Below are positions 45,094 to 53,386 of a stretch of DNA of 64,000 nucleotides, one piece after another. How positions within the stretch are numbered: position 1 is the stretch's first letter; each line of letters opens with the position of its first letter. The position numbers were made by a program, and so were the translations under genes. The notes beneath the pieces are model-generated. The model worked only from the letters and a program-made list of their open reading frames with translations, searched no databases and was not told where the DNA came from. Source of the DNA: Desulfohalobium retbaense DSM 5692 (GTDB taxonomy: Bacteria; Desulfobacterota; Desulfovibrionia; Desulfovibrionales; Desulfohalobiaceae). The stretch is from contig NC_013223.1 in the NCBI RefSeq assembly GCF_000024325.1, forward strand, positions 930,001-994,000, written 5' to 3'.

Positions 45094-45949
45094 GACGGCC
45101 TCAATTCGACGCATTCTCGTGCCCCTGGATACATCCCCTCTTAGCCGCCATGCTCTCAAAACAGCCATACTCCTGGCCCAGCAAACGGGTGCGGAGGTGT
45201 TCGGTCTCTTTGTGGAAGATATGGATTTGCTGCTTTGGGCCGAATTGCCCTGTGCCGCAGAGGTTGACGCCTATTCTCTTTCTGTGCGTACCGTTGAGCG
45301 AACGTCATTGGAGCGACAGTTGCGGGCCCAGGCGGGATATTTGCGCCGGATCATGGGCCAAATGGCGCAGGAGGCGAACGTTCCCTGGCATTTTGAGGTG
45401 GTCCGGGGGAGTGTGGCGCAGGAGGTGCTCGGAGCCAGTTTGCGTGCCGATTTGACGGTCCTGGGCAAAGGGCGCACTGTAATGTCCCCACAGGGGCGTC
45501 TTGGCTCAACTGTGCGAAAGGTCATAGCTCAGGGGACCTGCGCCACGCTGATACTCGAGTATGTCGGCAAACCATTGGATCCGGTTCTGGTGATCTATAC
45601 GGGATCTCCGCTGTCCAAACAGGCTCTGCATATGGCGCGCTGGCTGATGCATGATCAAAAACGGCGCCTGAAAGTGCTCGTTCCTGCAGAGCAAAATGCG
45701 ACAATGGAGCCTCGCCGCCAGGAAATCCACGGCCTTATGGCGGATGTAACGGACCGGATCCAGCTGCAATCGTTTCCCGTGCGCAGTATCGAAGCCTTTG
45801 TCCATCTTTTGCAGGAAGAAGGACGAGGGCCCTTGGTGTTGCCGTGTGATGAATACTGGCTTGGCCCTCAATTGGAGGGCCTGGTTTCCCGTCTGCCCAA
45901 CCCGATTCTTTTGGTCCGACAAGCGGATCCAGCTCCTGAGATCAGGTGA
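45083..45949 (+). CDS. Tandem universal stress protein (UspA family)
   Basis: 288 residues from the ATG at 45083, preceded by GGGGGG; an ATG 6 bp earlier is possible. It has two Usp domains. The first (~1-145) starts IRRILVPLDTSPLSRHALKTA and ends with the ATP-binding-like LGKGRTVMSPQGRLGSTVRKVI. The second (~155-285) is more divergent. The role is likely a stress-linked nucleotide-binding protein in the cytosol. It overlaps the Lon-like protease gene, so both are translated together. Confidence 0.88.
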   Translation: MANKTASIRRILVPLDTSPLSRHALKTAILLAQQTGAEVFGLFVEDMDLLLWAELPCAAEVDAYSLSVRTVERTSLERQLRAQAGYLRRIMGQMAQEANVPWHFEVVRGSVAQEVLGASLRADLTVLGKGRTVMSPQGRLGSTVRKVIAQGTCATLILEYVGKPLDPVLVIYTGSPLSKQALHMARWLMHDQKRRLKVLVPAEQNATMEPRRQEIHGLMADVTDRIQLQSFPVRSIEAFVHLLQEEGRGPLVLPCDEYWLGPQLEGLVSRLPNPILLVRQADPAPEIR

Positions 45950-46130
45950 TCTTTCGAAAAAAGGGCGGCGCAGGAAGGTATTTTTTTATGACGCTTTCTG
46001 TGTTTTCTGAGCGGGCCGCGAGGTATGGTGGTGAGGATATACGCCCGTATCACAAGGGCGGTGGCCAAAAGCAGGAGAGGACTTTGGTCGGTAGCGAAGT
46101 GTCTCGAAGGAGACAAAGAGGAAAGAGCCC

Positions 46131-47711
46131 ATGAAACATATTTTGCTTGTTATCGCAGAGAACGGCCTGGCGACGACTTTGCAAGAGGCGCTGCAGGACC
46201 ATTTCGGGGGCGAGGTCCATGTGGCAGAGTCATTGCAAACAGCCAGGACCGCCTTGCAGTGGTGTTCGTATTCTCTGGTCTTGACCGATCTCCGACTTCC
46301 AGACGCGCCCCATGGTGAGTGCATCGATGCTCTTTTACAGACAGGCGTTCCGATCATCGTGCTGACCTCTGATCTTTCCAGCGAGGGCCGTCAGGAATTG
46401 CTGGACAAAGGGATTGTCGACTACATTTTCAAAGACGAACCTCAGGTCATCAGCGACGTCATTCAGGCCATTGAGCGCACTGATAAAAACAGGGAGACCG
46501 CCATTCTGGTTGTGGACGCCAACCCGGAATCCCTGGCCAGCATTACCCTTTGTCTGCAGCGGTACTTGTTCGCAGTTCAGGGGGCCACGACCGGGACGCA
46601 GGCGTTACAACTTTTCGATGCCCGCACAGACGTCAAGGTAGTGATTGTCGAGGCTGATTTGCCGGATATGGATGGAATGGCCCTGTGCTCCAGATTGCGG
46701 AAGCGTAAGGCACGCAACGAGCTTGCGATCATAGGGGTCTCCGCGGCCCAGGAAGGGTCCCTTTCGGCGCGTTTTTTGAAAAAGGGCGCCAATGATTTTT
46801 TGACCAAACCTTTTCAGCGTGAAGAACTTTACGCACGATTGCTCCAAAATCTTGATACCTTGGAGGTCATCGCCAAAAAAGAGCAACTTTTGCGGACGAT
46901 CCAGAAAATGAATCAACGTATGCAGCGAGATCTCGAGGCTGCTGCTGAAGTTCAACAACGTTTATTGCCCTATAGTCTTCCGGAGATACCTGGAATAAAA
47001 ACTAATTGGTATTTCCAACCTTGTGAGCAATTAGCTGGGGACGCATTAGGGGTATTCAAAATCGATGCGGAGCACCTCGGATTGTATGTGCTCGACGTCA
47101 GCGGCCATGGTGTCCCTGCGGCTTTGCTGGCCGTATCTGCAGTACAGACGCTGCAATTGCATGCCACATCTCCAGAAAGTTCATCAGGAAGCTGTAATTC
47201 CATACTTCATACTCCACAACAAGTCATGGAGTTGTTGGATAGAGAATTCCCCCTGGAGCGTTTCGATAAATTTTTGACTATTGTTTATGGGGTGCTCAAT
47301 ACAAATAGCGGATGTCTTCAGTACAGTGTGGCCGGACATCCTCCTCCTTTTCTCGTCCATCGGGACGGATATACCGAGGTCTTGGATACCGGGGGATCTT
47401 TTGTCGGCCTGGGCGGGGCGATTCCCTTTGAGTCGCGCACTGTATGCCTCCAGCCCGGGGACAAGGTGGTTTTCTATTCCGACGGCGTGACAGAAATGGT
47501 TAATGAAAACGGGGAAGAATACGGCTTGCAACGTTTGAAGCAAATGCTGGAAACCCACGGCAGGGACTCCGTAGATGAGTGTATTGAAACAGTACGGCGC
47601 TCTCTTGACGAATTCGGACGGCGGCGCGTTCCACGCGATGATATATCGCTGCTTTGTGTTGGCCGGGCGGTCCTGGGGGCCTCTTCAAAGGCAAGCGGTT
47701 CTTTGCGGTAG
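46131..47711 (+). CDS. Two-receiver response regulator with SpoIIE/PP2C phosphatase domain
   Basis: A 526-residue protein with REC1 (~3-118), REC2 (~124-245), a helical linker (~250-270) and a PP2C-type phosphatase (~280-515). REC1 has phosphoacceptor Asp53 in LTDLRLP. In REC2 the equivalent position is Glu174 (VIVEADLPDMDG), a phosphomimetic-like change. The phosphatase has EVQQRLLP, YVLDVSGHG, GVTEMVNENGEEYG and the terminal DDISLL motif. Its metal-site start reads AGDALGVF rather than GGDYYD. It is probably the output of a partner-switching stress pathway; no RsbV/W-like partner is nearby. Confidence 0.9.
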   Translation: MKHILLVIAENGLATTLQEALQDHFGGEVHVAESLQTARTALQWCSYSLVLTDLRLPDAPHGECIDALLQTGVPIIVLTSDLSSEGRQELLDKGIVDYIFKDEPQVISDVIQAIERTDKNRETAILVVDANPESLASITLCLQRYLFAVQGATTGTQALQLFDARTDVKVVIVEADLPDMDGMALCSRLRKRKARNELAIIGVSAAQEGSLSARFLKKGANDFLTKPFQREELYARLLQNLDTLEVIAKKEQLLRTIQKMNQRMQRDLEAAAEVQQRLLPYSLPEIPGIKTNWYFQPCEQLAGDALGVFKIDAEHLGLYVLDVSGHGVPAALLAVSAVQTLQLHATSPESSSGSCNSILHTPQQVMELLDREFPLERFDKFLTIVYGVLNTNSGCLQYSVAGHPPPFLVHRDGYTEVLDTGGSFVGLGGAIPFESRTVCLQPGDKVVFYSDGVTEMVNENGEEYGLQRLKQMLETHGRDSVDECIETVRRSLDEFGRRRVPRDDISLLCVGRAVLGASSKASGSLR

Positions 47712-47741
47712 CGCGGTGCCTGGAAAGCGGGCCTCAGAGCT

Positions 47742-48380
47742 TCAGGATGGCACGCCGTAACGGGGGCAGATGTCGTACAGGGGGCACTGGCTGCACAAGG
47801 GGGAACGTGCTTTGCACACCTCCCGGCCGAAAAGAACGAGATAGTGATTGAGCGCTCCCCATTGGTTTTGGGGGAAAAGCGGCATCAAATCCTGTTCGAT
47901 GTGGTTGGGGTCTTTCGCGTCCGTCAAGCCGAGACGGTTGGCCAACCGTTTGACATGGGTGTCGACAGCAATGCCCTCATTGTGCCCAAAGGCATTGGAG
48001 AGAACGATATTGGCGGTTTTCCTCGCGACTCCCGGCAGGGCCAACAATTGGGACATCGTGTCCGGAACCTGCCCCTCGTGCTCCTTGACAATCCTCTGCG
48101 CTGTTGCAAGAAGGTTTTTCGATTTATTGCGGAAAAAACCGGTACTGCGAATCGCCTGTTCCACCTCCTCTTGTTCGGCCTGCGCCAGGCTTTCAGGATC
48201 TGGCCAGCGGTGGAAAAAGCCCGGGGTGACGGCATTGACTCGCTGGTCAGTGCACTGGGCCGAGAGGACGGTGGCCACCAGCAATTCCCACGGCGATTGC
48301 CATTGGAGGGCCGAGGCCGGTCGGGGATACCGTTGCGCGAGACGTTCGAGAACAATTCCGGCACGGTGCATTCGTTGCAT
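47742..48380 (-). CDS. nth: Endonuclease III
   Basis: A 212-residue Nth, a base-excision-repair glycosylase/AP lyase for oxidised pyrimidines. The helix-hairpin-helix LPGVARKTANIVL, the catalytic lysine and aspartate region (VDTHVKRLANRLGL) and a C-terminal 4Fe-4S cluster (CKARSPLCSQCPLYDIC, spacing C-X6-C-X2-C-X5-C) are all intact. It is convergent with the PP2C gene, 30 bp away. Confidence 0.95.
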   Translation of the reverse strand: MQRMHRAGIVLERLAQRYPRPASALQWQSPWELLVATVLSAQCTDQRVNAVTPGFFHRWPDPESLAQAEQEEVEQAIRSTGFFRNKSKNLLATAQRIVKEHEGQVPDTMSQLLALPGVARKTANIVLSNAFGHNEGIAVDTHVKRLANRLGLTDAKDPNHIEQDLMPLFPQNQWGALNHYLVLFGREVCKARSPLCSQCPLYDICPRYGVPS

Positions 48381-48506
48381 TGCGACAACTCCGGTTGATC
48401 GTGATGGGACAGCGGGTCATGGCTATAGCCCGCCCCGGGCTGGGAATCAACCATTGCGCAGGCTCCGGTTGTATCTTCATCTTTAAGCGCGAATGAGGCA
48501 GGTTGC

Positions 48507-48776
48507 ATGCAGAAACTGGCAATAGGAATCACTTTTCTTGTTTCGTTGGCGGTCTTGGGCGCCTATGGATGGGCCACCGAGCCGGACGGCAAGCAGCTGA
48601 TCCAGTCACGCTGCACGGTGTGCCACAGCCAAGCGCGGATTGAGCGTGGCCTGCGCAGCAAATCCCCTGAACAATGGCGCCAGACAGTCAACAGGATGAT
48701 CAGCCACGGAGCGGAACTGAGCACCCCTGAAAAACAGGCCGTTTTAGACTTTTTGGCCAATTCCGATTCGTTTTAG
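48507..48776 (+). CDS. Small exported mono-haem cytochrome c
   Basis: An 89-residue protein. A signal peptide (MQKLAIGITFLVSLAVLGAYG, cleavage after ATA-like WAT) precedes one haem site CTVCH at ~36-40. A distal methionine candidate lies at NRMISHGAE. It resembles short class I periplasmic cytochromes. It probably carries electrons in the periplasm. The partner is unknown; no reductase is adjacent. Confidence 0.82.
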   Translation: MQKLAIGITFLVSLAVLGAYGWATEPDGKQLIQSRCTVCHSQARIERGLRSKSPEQWRQTVNRMISHGAELSTPEKQAVLDFLANSDSF

Positions 48777-48856
48777 TCACACAGGGCCTGCACTTGCTTC
48801 TTGCCGGTGGTGGAGACCTGCTGATTGTGGGACCTGCGGCGTGAGGAGATTTCCCT

Positions 48857-49207
48857 ATGAGCATGGCTTTCGTTTATATCACAACCCGGGACAGGGAAGA
48901 GGCGGCTCGCATTGCCCGAGTTTTGCTGCAGGAACGTCTTGTAGCCTGCGTCAACGTCCTCGGGGAAGTGGATTCGTATTTTTCCTGGCAGGGCCAAGTG
49001 CAAAATGAAGGTGAAGTCGTTTGTTTTGCCAAGACGCGTGAGACGTTAGTCCCCGAAGTGACTGAAACCGTGCAGAATATCCACAGTTATAGCTGCCCCT
49101 GTGTTGTCGCTTTGCCCATAGCGGGCGGCAATCCGGAGTTTTTGGCCTGGATTGAGGATTCCACCCGCAACCCAGGCCCTTCGCAAGAACCAAAGGAATA
49201 CCTATGA
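48857..49207 (+). CDS. cutA: CutA1 divalent-cation tolerance protein
   Basis: A 116-residue CutA. It has the family start FVYITTRDREEAARIARVLL, the conserved VACVNVLGEVDSYFSWQG and the C-terminal SYSCPCVVALPIAGGNPEFLAWI. CutA1 forms stable trimers; its cellular role is uncertain despite the name. The stop overlaps the next start (ATGA), which ties it to an APH-like kinase. Confidence 0.92.
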   Translation: MSMAFVYITTRDREEAARIARVLLQERLVACVNVLGEVDSYFSWQGQVQNEGEVVCFAKTRETLVPEVTETVQNIHSYSCPCVVALPIAGGNPEFLAWIEDSTRNPGPSQEPKEYL

Positions 49208-50283
49208 TTGATGTGCGTCCTGAAAATTTGGAAAAATACCTCAAAGCCACCCTGGGCCCGGACGTCCAACTCCAGGGCATCGGCGAAATCGGCTCGCTGG
49301 ACGAGCAGGGCATGAAGGATTTCGGGTACGGCAAACCGCTTTTGGTAACGTATACCCAGGATGGCCAGGAGCAGCAGGCCGTGCTCTCGGCCATGCGCGG
49401 AGATCGCTATGGTCACCAATTTTATTGGGACCGTGCGGCTATCCTCATGTTCCAATACGACGCCGGCGGCCGTTTGGAGAAACACGCCCAACCACTTGGG
49501 CTGGGATATATCGATGGTCGGGGCCAGCTTGTCCCGGTTCAGGAACCCCAGGAGTTCTTTATCCTTAATGAAAAGGTGCCTGGGGAAGATTATTTTCATG
49601 ACCTGGAGCGGATTCGCGCTGGCGAGTTTCGCGAGGCGGACGCAGAGATGGCCGCCTCCTTTGCTCGCTGGTTGGCCCGGGTGCATGGGGAAAAACGGGA
49701 CGATCACGATCTCTATCTGCGCCGCGTCCGGCAACTGATCGGCGATTCTGAATGCATCTGGGGCTTGATTGACACCTATCCCTATCCGTATGCGGAATTT
49801 CCGCCGCAACGGTTTCAGGCCCTGGAAAAGAAGTTGATCGAGTGGCGCTGGAAACTCAGGGAGTATTCCCACCGCCTCTCGGCCACCCACGGCGATTTTC
49901 ATCCCTGGAATGTCCTGGTCCGTCCCGATGGGGATTTTGCCGTCTTGGACCGGAGCCGAGGGGAATGGGGGGAGCCCGCCGACGACGTCTCGACTATGAG
50001 CTGCAATTACCTGCTCTACGGCTTGTACCACGGCAAGCGGCTTGAAGGCGATTTTGAACGGCTGTACATGCGGTTTTGGGAAGAGTATCTCGAAGCCAGC
50101 GGCGACGAGGAGATCCTGGACGTGATCGGCCCTTTTTATGTCTTCAGAGGTTTGGTCATTGCCAACCCGGAATGGTATCCGAACCATCCGCCCGAGGTCC
50201 GGCGGGGGTTACTCCGGTTCTTGGAGAATGTGCTCGAGACCGACCGCTTTGACTATCGTAACATCAATAAATACATGGCCTAG
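49204..50283 (+). CDS. Aminoglycoside phosphotransferase-like (APH fold) protein
   Basis: A 359-residue protein of the APH/choline-kinase superfamily. The catalytic loop reads ATHGDFHPWNVLV and the metal motif VLDRSRGEWGEPADD (usually IDFDxxxxGDPxxD), so the Asp of the DFG-like position is kept as VLD. A substrate lobe of helices follows. Such kinases act on small metabolites or antibiotics; this one is fused to nothing and has no resistance context. It is translationally coupled to cutA. Confidence 0.8.
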   Translation: MIDVRPENLEKYLKATLGPDVQLQGIGEIGSLDEQGMKDFGYGKPLLVTYTQDGQEQQAVLSAMRGDRYGHQFYWDRAAILMFQYDAGGRLEKHAQPLGLGYIDGRGQLVPVQEPQEFFILNEKVPGEDYFHDLERIRAGEFREADAEMAASFARWLARVHGEKRDDHDLYLRRVRQLIGDSECIWGLIDTYPYPYAEFPPQRFQALEKKLIEWRWKLREYSHRLSATHGDFHPWNVLVRPDGDFAVLDRSRGEWGEPADDVSTMSCNYLLYGLYHGKRLEGDFERLYMRFWEEYLEASGDEEILDVIGPFYVFRGLVIANPEWYPNHPPEVRRGLLRFLENVLETDRFDYRNINKYMA

Positions 50284-50805
50284 CTCCGGGAGCCAACCGG
50301 GAAGCCGTCTTTCTGCTTCCCGCCTACATCGATACCTGATTGAAGGGCCGCAATCGTTTTCTGGATTGCGGCCCTTCAACGTTTTCGGAAGTCAGCGTCT
50401 TTCGTGCGCGGCTGTAGAGGTGGTCCAGGTGCTCGTCTGGACTGAAAGCGGTGGCATTTCTCCAGGCATCGCCCAATCGGTTGTACGATATGGTCAGCAG
50501 TACGGTGAAGGTGAAAATGGGTGGGGCCCGGAGGCGTTGCACTGGAGCGGAGAGCCGGGTCGTGGATTGGGAAATTTGTGCCACAGCCGGTTCGTCGAAA
50601 GGCGGATCCCTGTGGGCCCTGCGGCCTGAAAGGGGCCTTGAGCCAATTGGCAGCTTGCAGCCAAACCCCTTTTGGCCTACTTTCAGTCCTCCTGGACGTG
50701 GGTAACGCCCGGGAAACAGGTGATTTTTTGTGACACACCTGTTAAAAAAGCCTTGTCTGGAAGTTGTGCGTTTTCGACCTGTTGCAGCTTAAAGGAAGAC
50801 CAGTT
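50284..50805. other. Long intergenic region with hairpins upstream of the cysteine synthase fusion
   Basis: These 522 bp have no recognised gene. They hold a GGGAAGC/GCTTCCC stem (50300-50322), a perfect 15-bp stem (50341-50378) and an AACAGGTG/CACCTGTT stem (~50717-50745). No T-box specifier or AGGGTGG-type antiterminator sequence was seen, so a tRNA-sensing leader is not supported. Confidence 0.6.
50341..50378. terminator. Perfect 15-bp stem-loop after the APH-like gene
   Basis: TGAAGGGCCGCAATC and its exact complement surround an 8-nt loop. No T-run follows on either strand, so it may be a weak terminator or an mRNA-stabilising hairpin. Confidence 0.6.
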
Positions 50806-53100
50806 TTGTCGCCAACACCACCCAATGTCCTTTCCTTGATCGGCAAGACCCCTCTGGTTCCTGTCCATCGCCTGAATCCCTATCCCAGTGTCTGTATTGA
50901 GGCCAAGCTGGAAAAGCTCAATCCTGGCGGTTCGGTCAAAGACCGCGTGGCGCTGGCCATGGTCGAGGCAGCGGAACGCAGTGGGCAATTGACGCCAGGC
51001 AAGACCCTTATTGAAGCGACCTCCGGCAATACCGGAATAGGGTTGGCCATGGTCTGTGCGGTCAAAGGGTACACCCTGCGGCTGTTGATGCCCGAATCGG
51101 CTTCAGAAGAGCGTCGTCGTATCCTGCGGGCCTATGGAGCGCAAATCCAATTGACGCCCGGTCACCTCGGTACCGATGGCGCGATTGAAGAGGCCTATCG
51201 CATGGCCCGGGAAGAGCCCGAGTTCTATGTCCTGATGGACCAGTTCAACAATCCAGCGTCGATTGCCGCCCATTATGAGACCACGGCCCCGGAAATCTGG
51301 GAGCAGACCGCAGGGGAGGTAACCCATGTGGTCGTGGCTTTGGGAACCAGCGGGACAGCCATGGGGCTCAGCCAGCGGCTCAAGGAATACAACCCGGCCG
51401 TGGAGGTTGTTGGTGTGGAACCCTATGCGGGGCACAAGATCCAGGGCCTGAAGAATATGCAGGAGTCCTATCCGCCCGGAATTTATGAGCGGAACCAACT
51501 GGATCGTATTGTGCGGGTCGATGACGAACAGGCTTTTGGTTTGTGCCGGGCATTGGCTCAAAAAGAAGGCATTTTTGCCGGCCTGAGTTCCGGTGCGGCC
51601 TTGGCAGGCGCACTGACCCTGGCCGCTGAGATCCCCTCAGGGCGAATTGTTATCATCTTTCCGGATGGTGGAGAGCGGTACCTGAGCACTCCCGTCTTTG
51701 ATCCTCCGGCCAAGCAGGGCATGCGCCTTTTGGACCTGCAAAGCGGTGAGAAGCGGCATATATTTGTCCAGAAAAACGCCCTGGGAGTCTTCACGCCCGG
51801 GCCCGGCCCCGAGGAATTGGAGCAGCCGGAGCTCTGGCGCCGTCTGGTCTGGGCGGACATCCTGGTTCGCTATCTCCGGCACAAGGATTTCGAGGTGCAC
51901 GGGGTGGTCGGCCTTGCAGACTGGGATGAACACCTTTCCCATCTGGCTGAACAGCAAGGCTGCAATTTGCAGGAAATGCGAGGGGCCATGCTCGATCGGG
52001 CCGAGGCTTTGCTGCGCCGGCTCGGGTTGGAAACTGGCTGGCATTGTCAGGCGGCAAGCCAGTGCCGCGAGACCCAATTGGCGCTGTGCCGTGAACTGGT
52101 CCGTAAGGGGCTGGGGTATGAAAAATTGCGCTCGGTCTATTATGACGTCGGCCGTGACACCGATTACGGGGTCTTACGACGTACCGATCTGGCGAAGCTC
52201 TCCCTGGGAAAAACTGTGGATCTCGACCGCTATGCCAAAGATAATCCCCGGGATTTTACATTGTTGAAACGGACCAACCTCGCCGATCTCAAGCGGGGGG
52301 ATTTCTGGAAGACAGAATGGGGCAATGTCCGGCCGAGCTGGTATCTGCAAATGGCCGCCGCGGCCTTGGCAGAGGGTATCGCCATGGATGTGGTCTTGGC
52401 CGGGCGAGCCCACCATTTTCCGCATATGGAAAACCTCCGGGCTCTCTGGGCGGTTCGCAATGCCCTGCCTCAGGTCTGGCTCATGACCCAGGCGGTGGAA
52501 GGAGAGGCCATCGTCCCTGATATCGAAACGGCCAGCGAACGGCTCGGCGGCATGCATGCTTTGCGTTTGTGGTTGCTCTCTGGCGGGTATCGCAAACCCC
52601 TGCACTCCTCTGAGGACAACGCGACCATGTGGCGCCGCAATTGGGAGAGGCTACAGGAAAGCGTGGCTACGCTGCATGTCGCCCGCGGCGAGGGTGGACA
52701 GGTGGATCCGGGCTTTGAGCAGACGCTCTACGATGTCAAGACAATGTTCTGGGACCAATTGGAAGACGACTTGGATCTCCAGCATTTTTGGCCTGTACTC
52801 TGGAGTTTATGCCGAACGATCCTCAAAAAGGCCTCCCAGGGCCGACTGGCTCCGGTCGAGGCCGCTCGAGGCTGGAAACTTGTGACGGATCTGGACACGA
52901 TTCTCGGCGTGGTCGATTGGCATACACTGCCCTTACGTCAGGATCAGTGGCCTGAGGGGGTTCGGGATCGGATCGCATTGCGCGAACAGGCCCGGCGCGA
53001 TCGGGATTTTGCCCGGGCCGATCTCCTGCGTCAGGAAATCGTCGCCAAAGGGTACCGGCTTGAAGACACCCCCCAAGGGCCGCGAGTATTTCCGGCTTGA
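50806..53100 (+). CDS. Cysteine synthase fused to a cysteinyl-tRNA synthetase-like module lacking catalytic motifs
   Basis: 764 residues from a TTG at 50806 with AAAGGA upstream. Residues 1-303 are a complete PLP O-acetylserine sulfhydrylase-like enzyme: PLP lysine K45 in NPGGSVKDR, the SGNTG loop at 73-77 and the GTSGT loop at 180-184. Residues ~317-764 align with CysRS from its Rossmann core to its C-terminal domain (ADLLRQEIVAKGY, LEDTPQGPR). The HIGH segment is GPGPEELEQPEL and KMSKS is AIVPD. Of the four CysRS zinc ligands only the His near FPHMEN (H540) is retained. Aminoacylation is therefore unlikely. The role may be cysteine sensing, tRNA(Cys) binding or allosteric control of the synthase. 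Confidence 0.9.
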   Translation: MSPTPPNVLSLIGKTPLVPVHRLNPYPSVCIEAKLEKLNPGGSVKDRVALAMVEAAERSGQLTPGKTLIEATSGNTGIGLAMVCAVKGYTLRLLMPESASEERRRILRAYGAQIQLTPGHLGTDGAIEEAYRMAREEPEFYVLMDQFNNPASIAAHYETTAPEIWEQTAGEVTHVVVALGTSGTAMGLSQRLKEYNPAVEVVGVEPYAGHKIQGLKNMQESYPPGIYERNQLDRIVRVDDEQAFGLCRALAQKEGIFAGLSSGAALAGALTLAAEIPSGRIVIIFPDGGERYLSTPVFDPPAKQGMRLLDLQSGEKRHIFVQKNALGVFTPGPGPEELEQPELWRRLVWADILVRYLRHKDFEVHGVVGLADWDEHLSHLAEQQGCNLQEMRGAMLDRAEALLRRLGLETGWHCQAASQCRETQLALCRELVRKGLGYEKLRSVYYDVGRDTDYGVLRRTDLAKLSLGKTVDLDRYAKDNPRDFTLLKRTNLADLKRGDFWKTEWGNVRPSWYLQMAAAALAEGIAMDVVLAGRAHHFPHMENLRALWAVRNALPQVWLMTQAVEGEAIVPDIETASERLGGMHALRLWLLSGGYRKPLHSSEDNATMWRRNWERLQESVATLHVARGEGGQVDPGFEQTLYDVKTMFWDQLEDDLDLQHFWPVLWSLCRTILKKASQGRLAPVEAARGWKLVTDLDTILGVVDWHTLPLRQDQWPEGVRDRIALREQARRDRDFARADLLRQEIVAKGYRLEDTPQGPRVFPA

Positions 53101-53300
53101 AGCAGGGGCTTTGCAGGCCGTTGATACTCTCTCGATGGGAGCAAAGCTGCCACCTGTTCATACTCTTGGGGTCGAATACCTGCGCTGCGATCTTGAATTT
53201 TTGTTGGCTTGCCCTTGAGATTTCTCAACAGGCAGTTAGCCCAGGGATCACGAATGCTCGTCGGGCGATGGGTGTGCAAGCGGTGTCCCCATGGTTCAAA

Positions 53301-53346
53301 AGAGCAAAGGCCCTGTCTGGAATTGTTCAGGCAGGGCCTTTGCTCT
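53301..53346. terminator. 19-bp stem-loop between the fusion gene and the sigma-54 activator
   Basis: AGAGCAAAGGCCCTGTCTG pairs with CAGGCAGGGCCTTTGCTCT with one G-U, around an 8-nt loop. Both converging genes end here. No clear T-tract follows, but stem strength makes it a likely terminator. Confidence 0.6.
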
Positions 53347-53386
53347 TTGGCGTCTGCGGCGTATCACCGGGCCTGTGAGGTGGAGA

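Noticed and set aside
50284-50805. T-box or cysteine riboswitch leader for the fusion gene
   Set aside because: No specifier loop, T-box consensus or terminator/antiterminator pair was found; only isolated hairpins.
50806-53100. Annotating the fusion as a working cysteinyl-tRNA synthetase
   Set aside because: HIGH, KMSKS and most zinc ligands are missing, so the sequence does not support catalysis.
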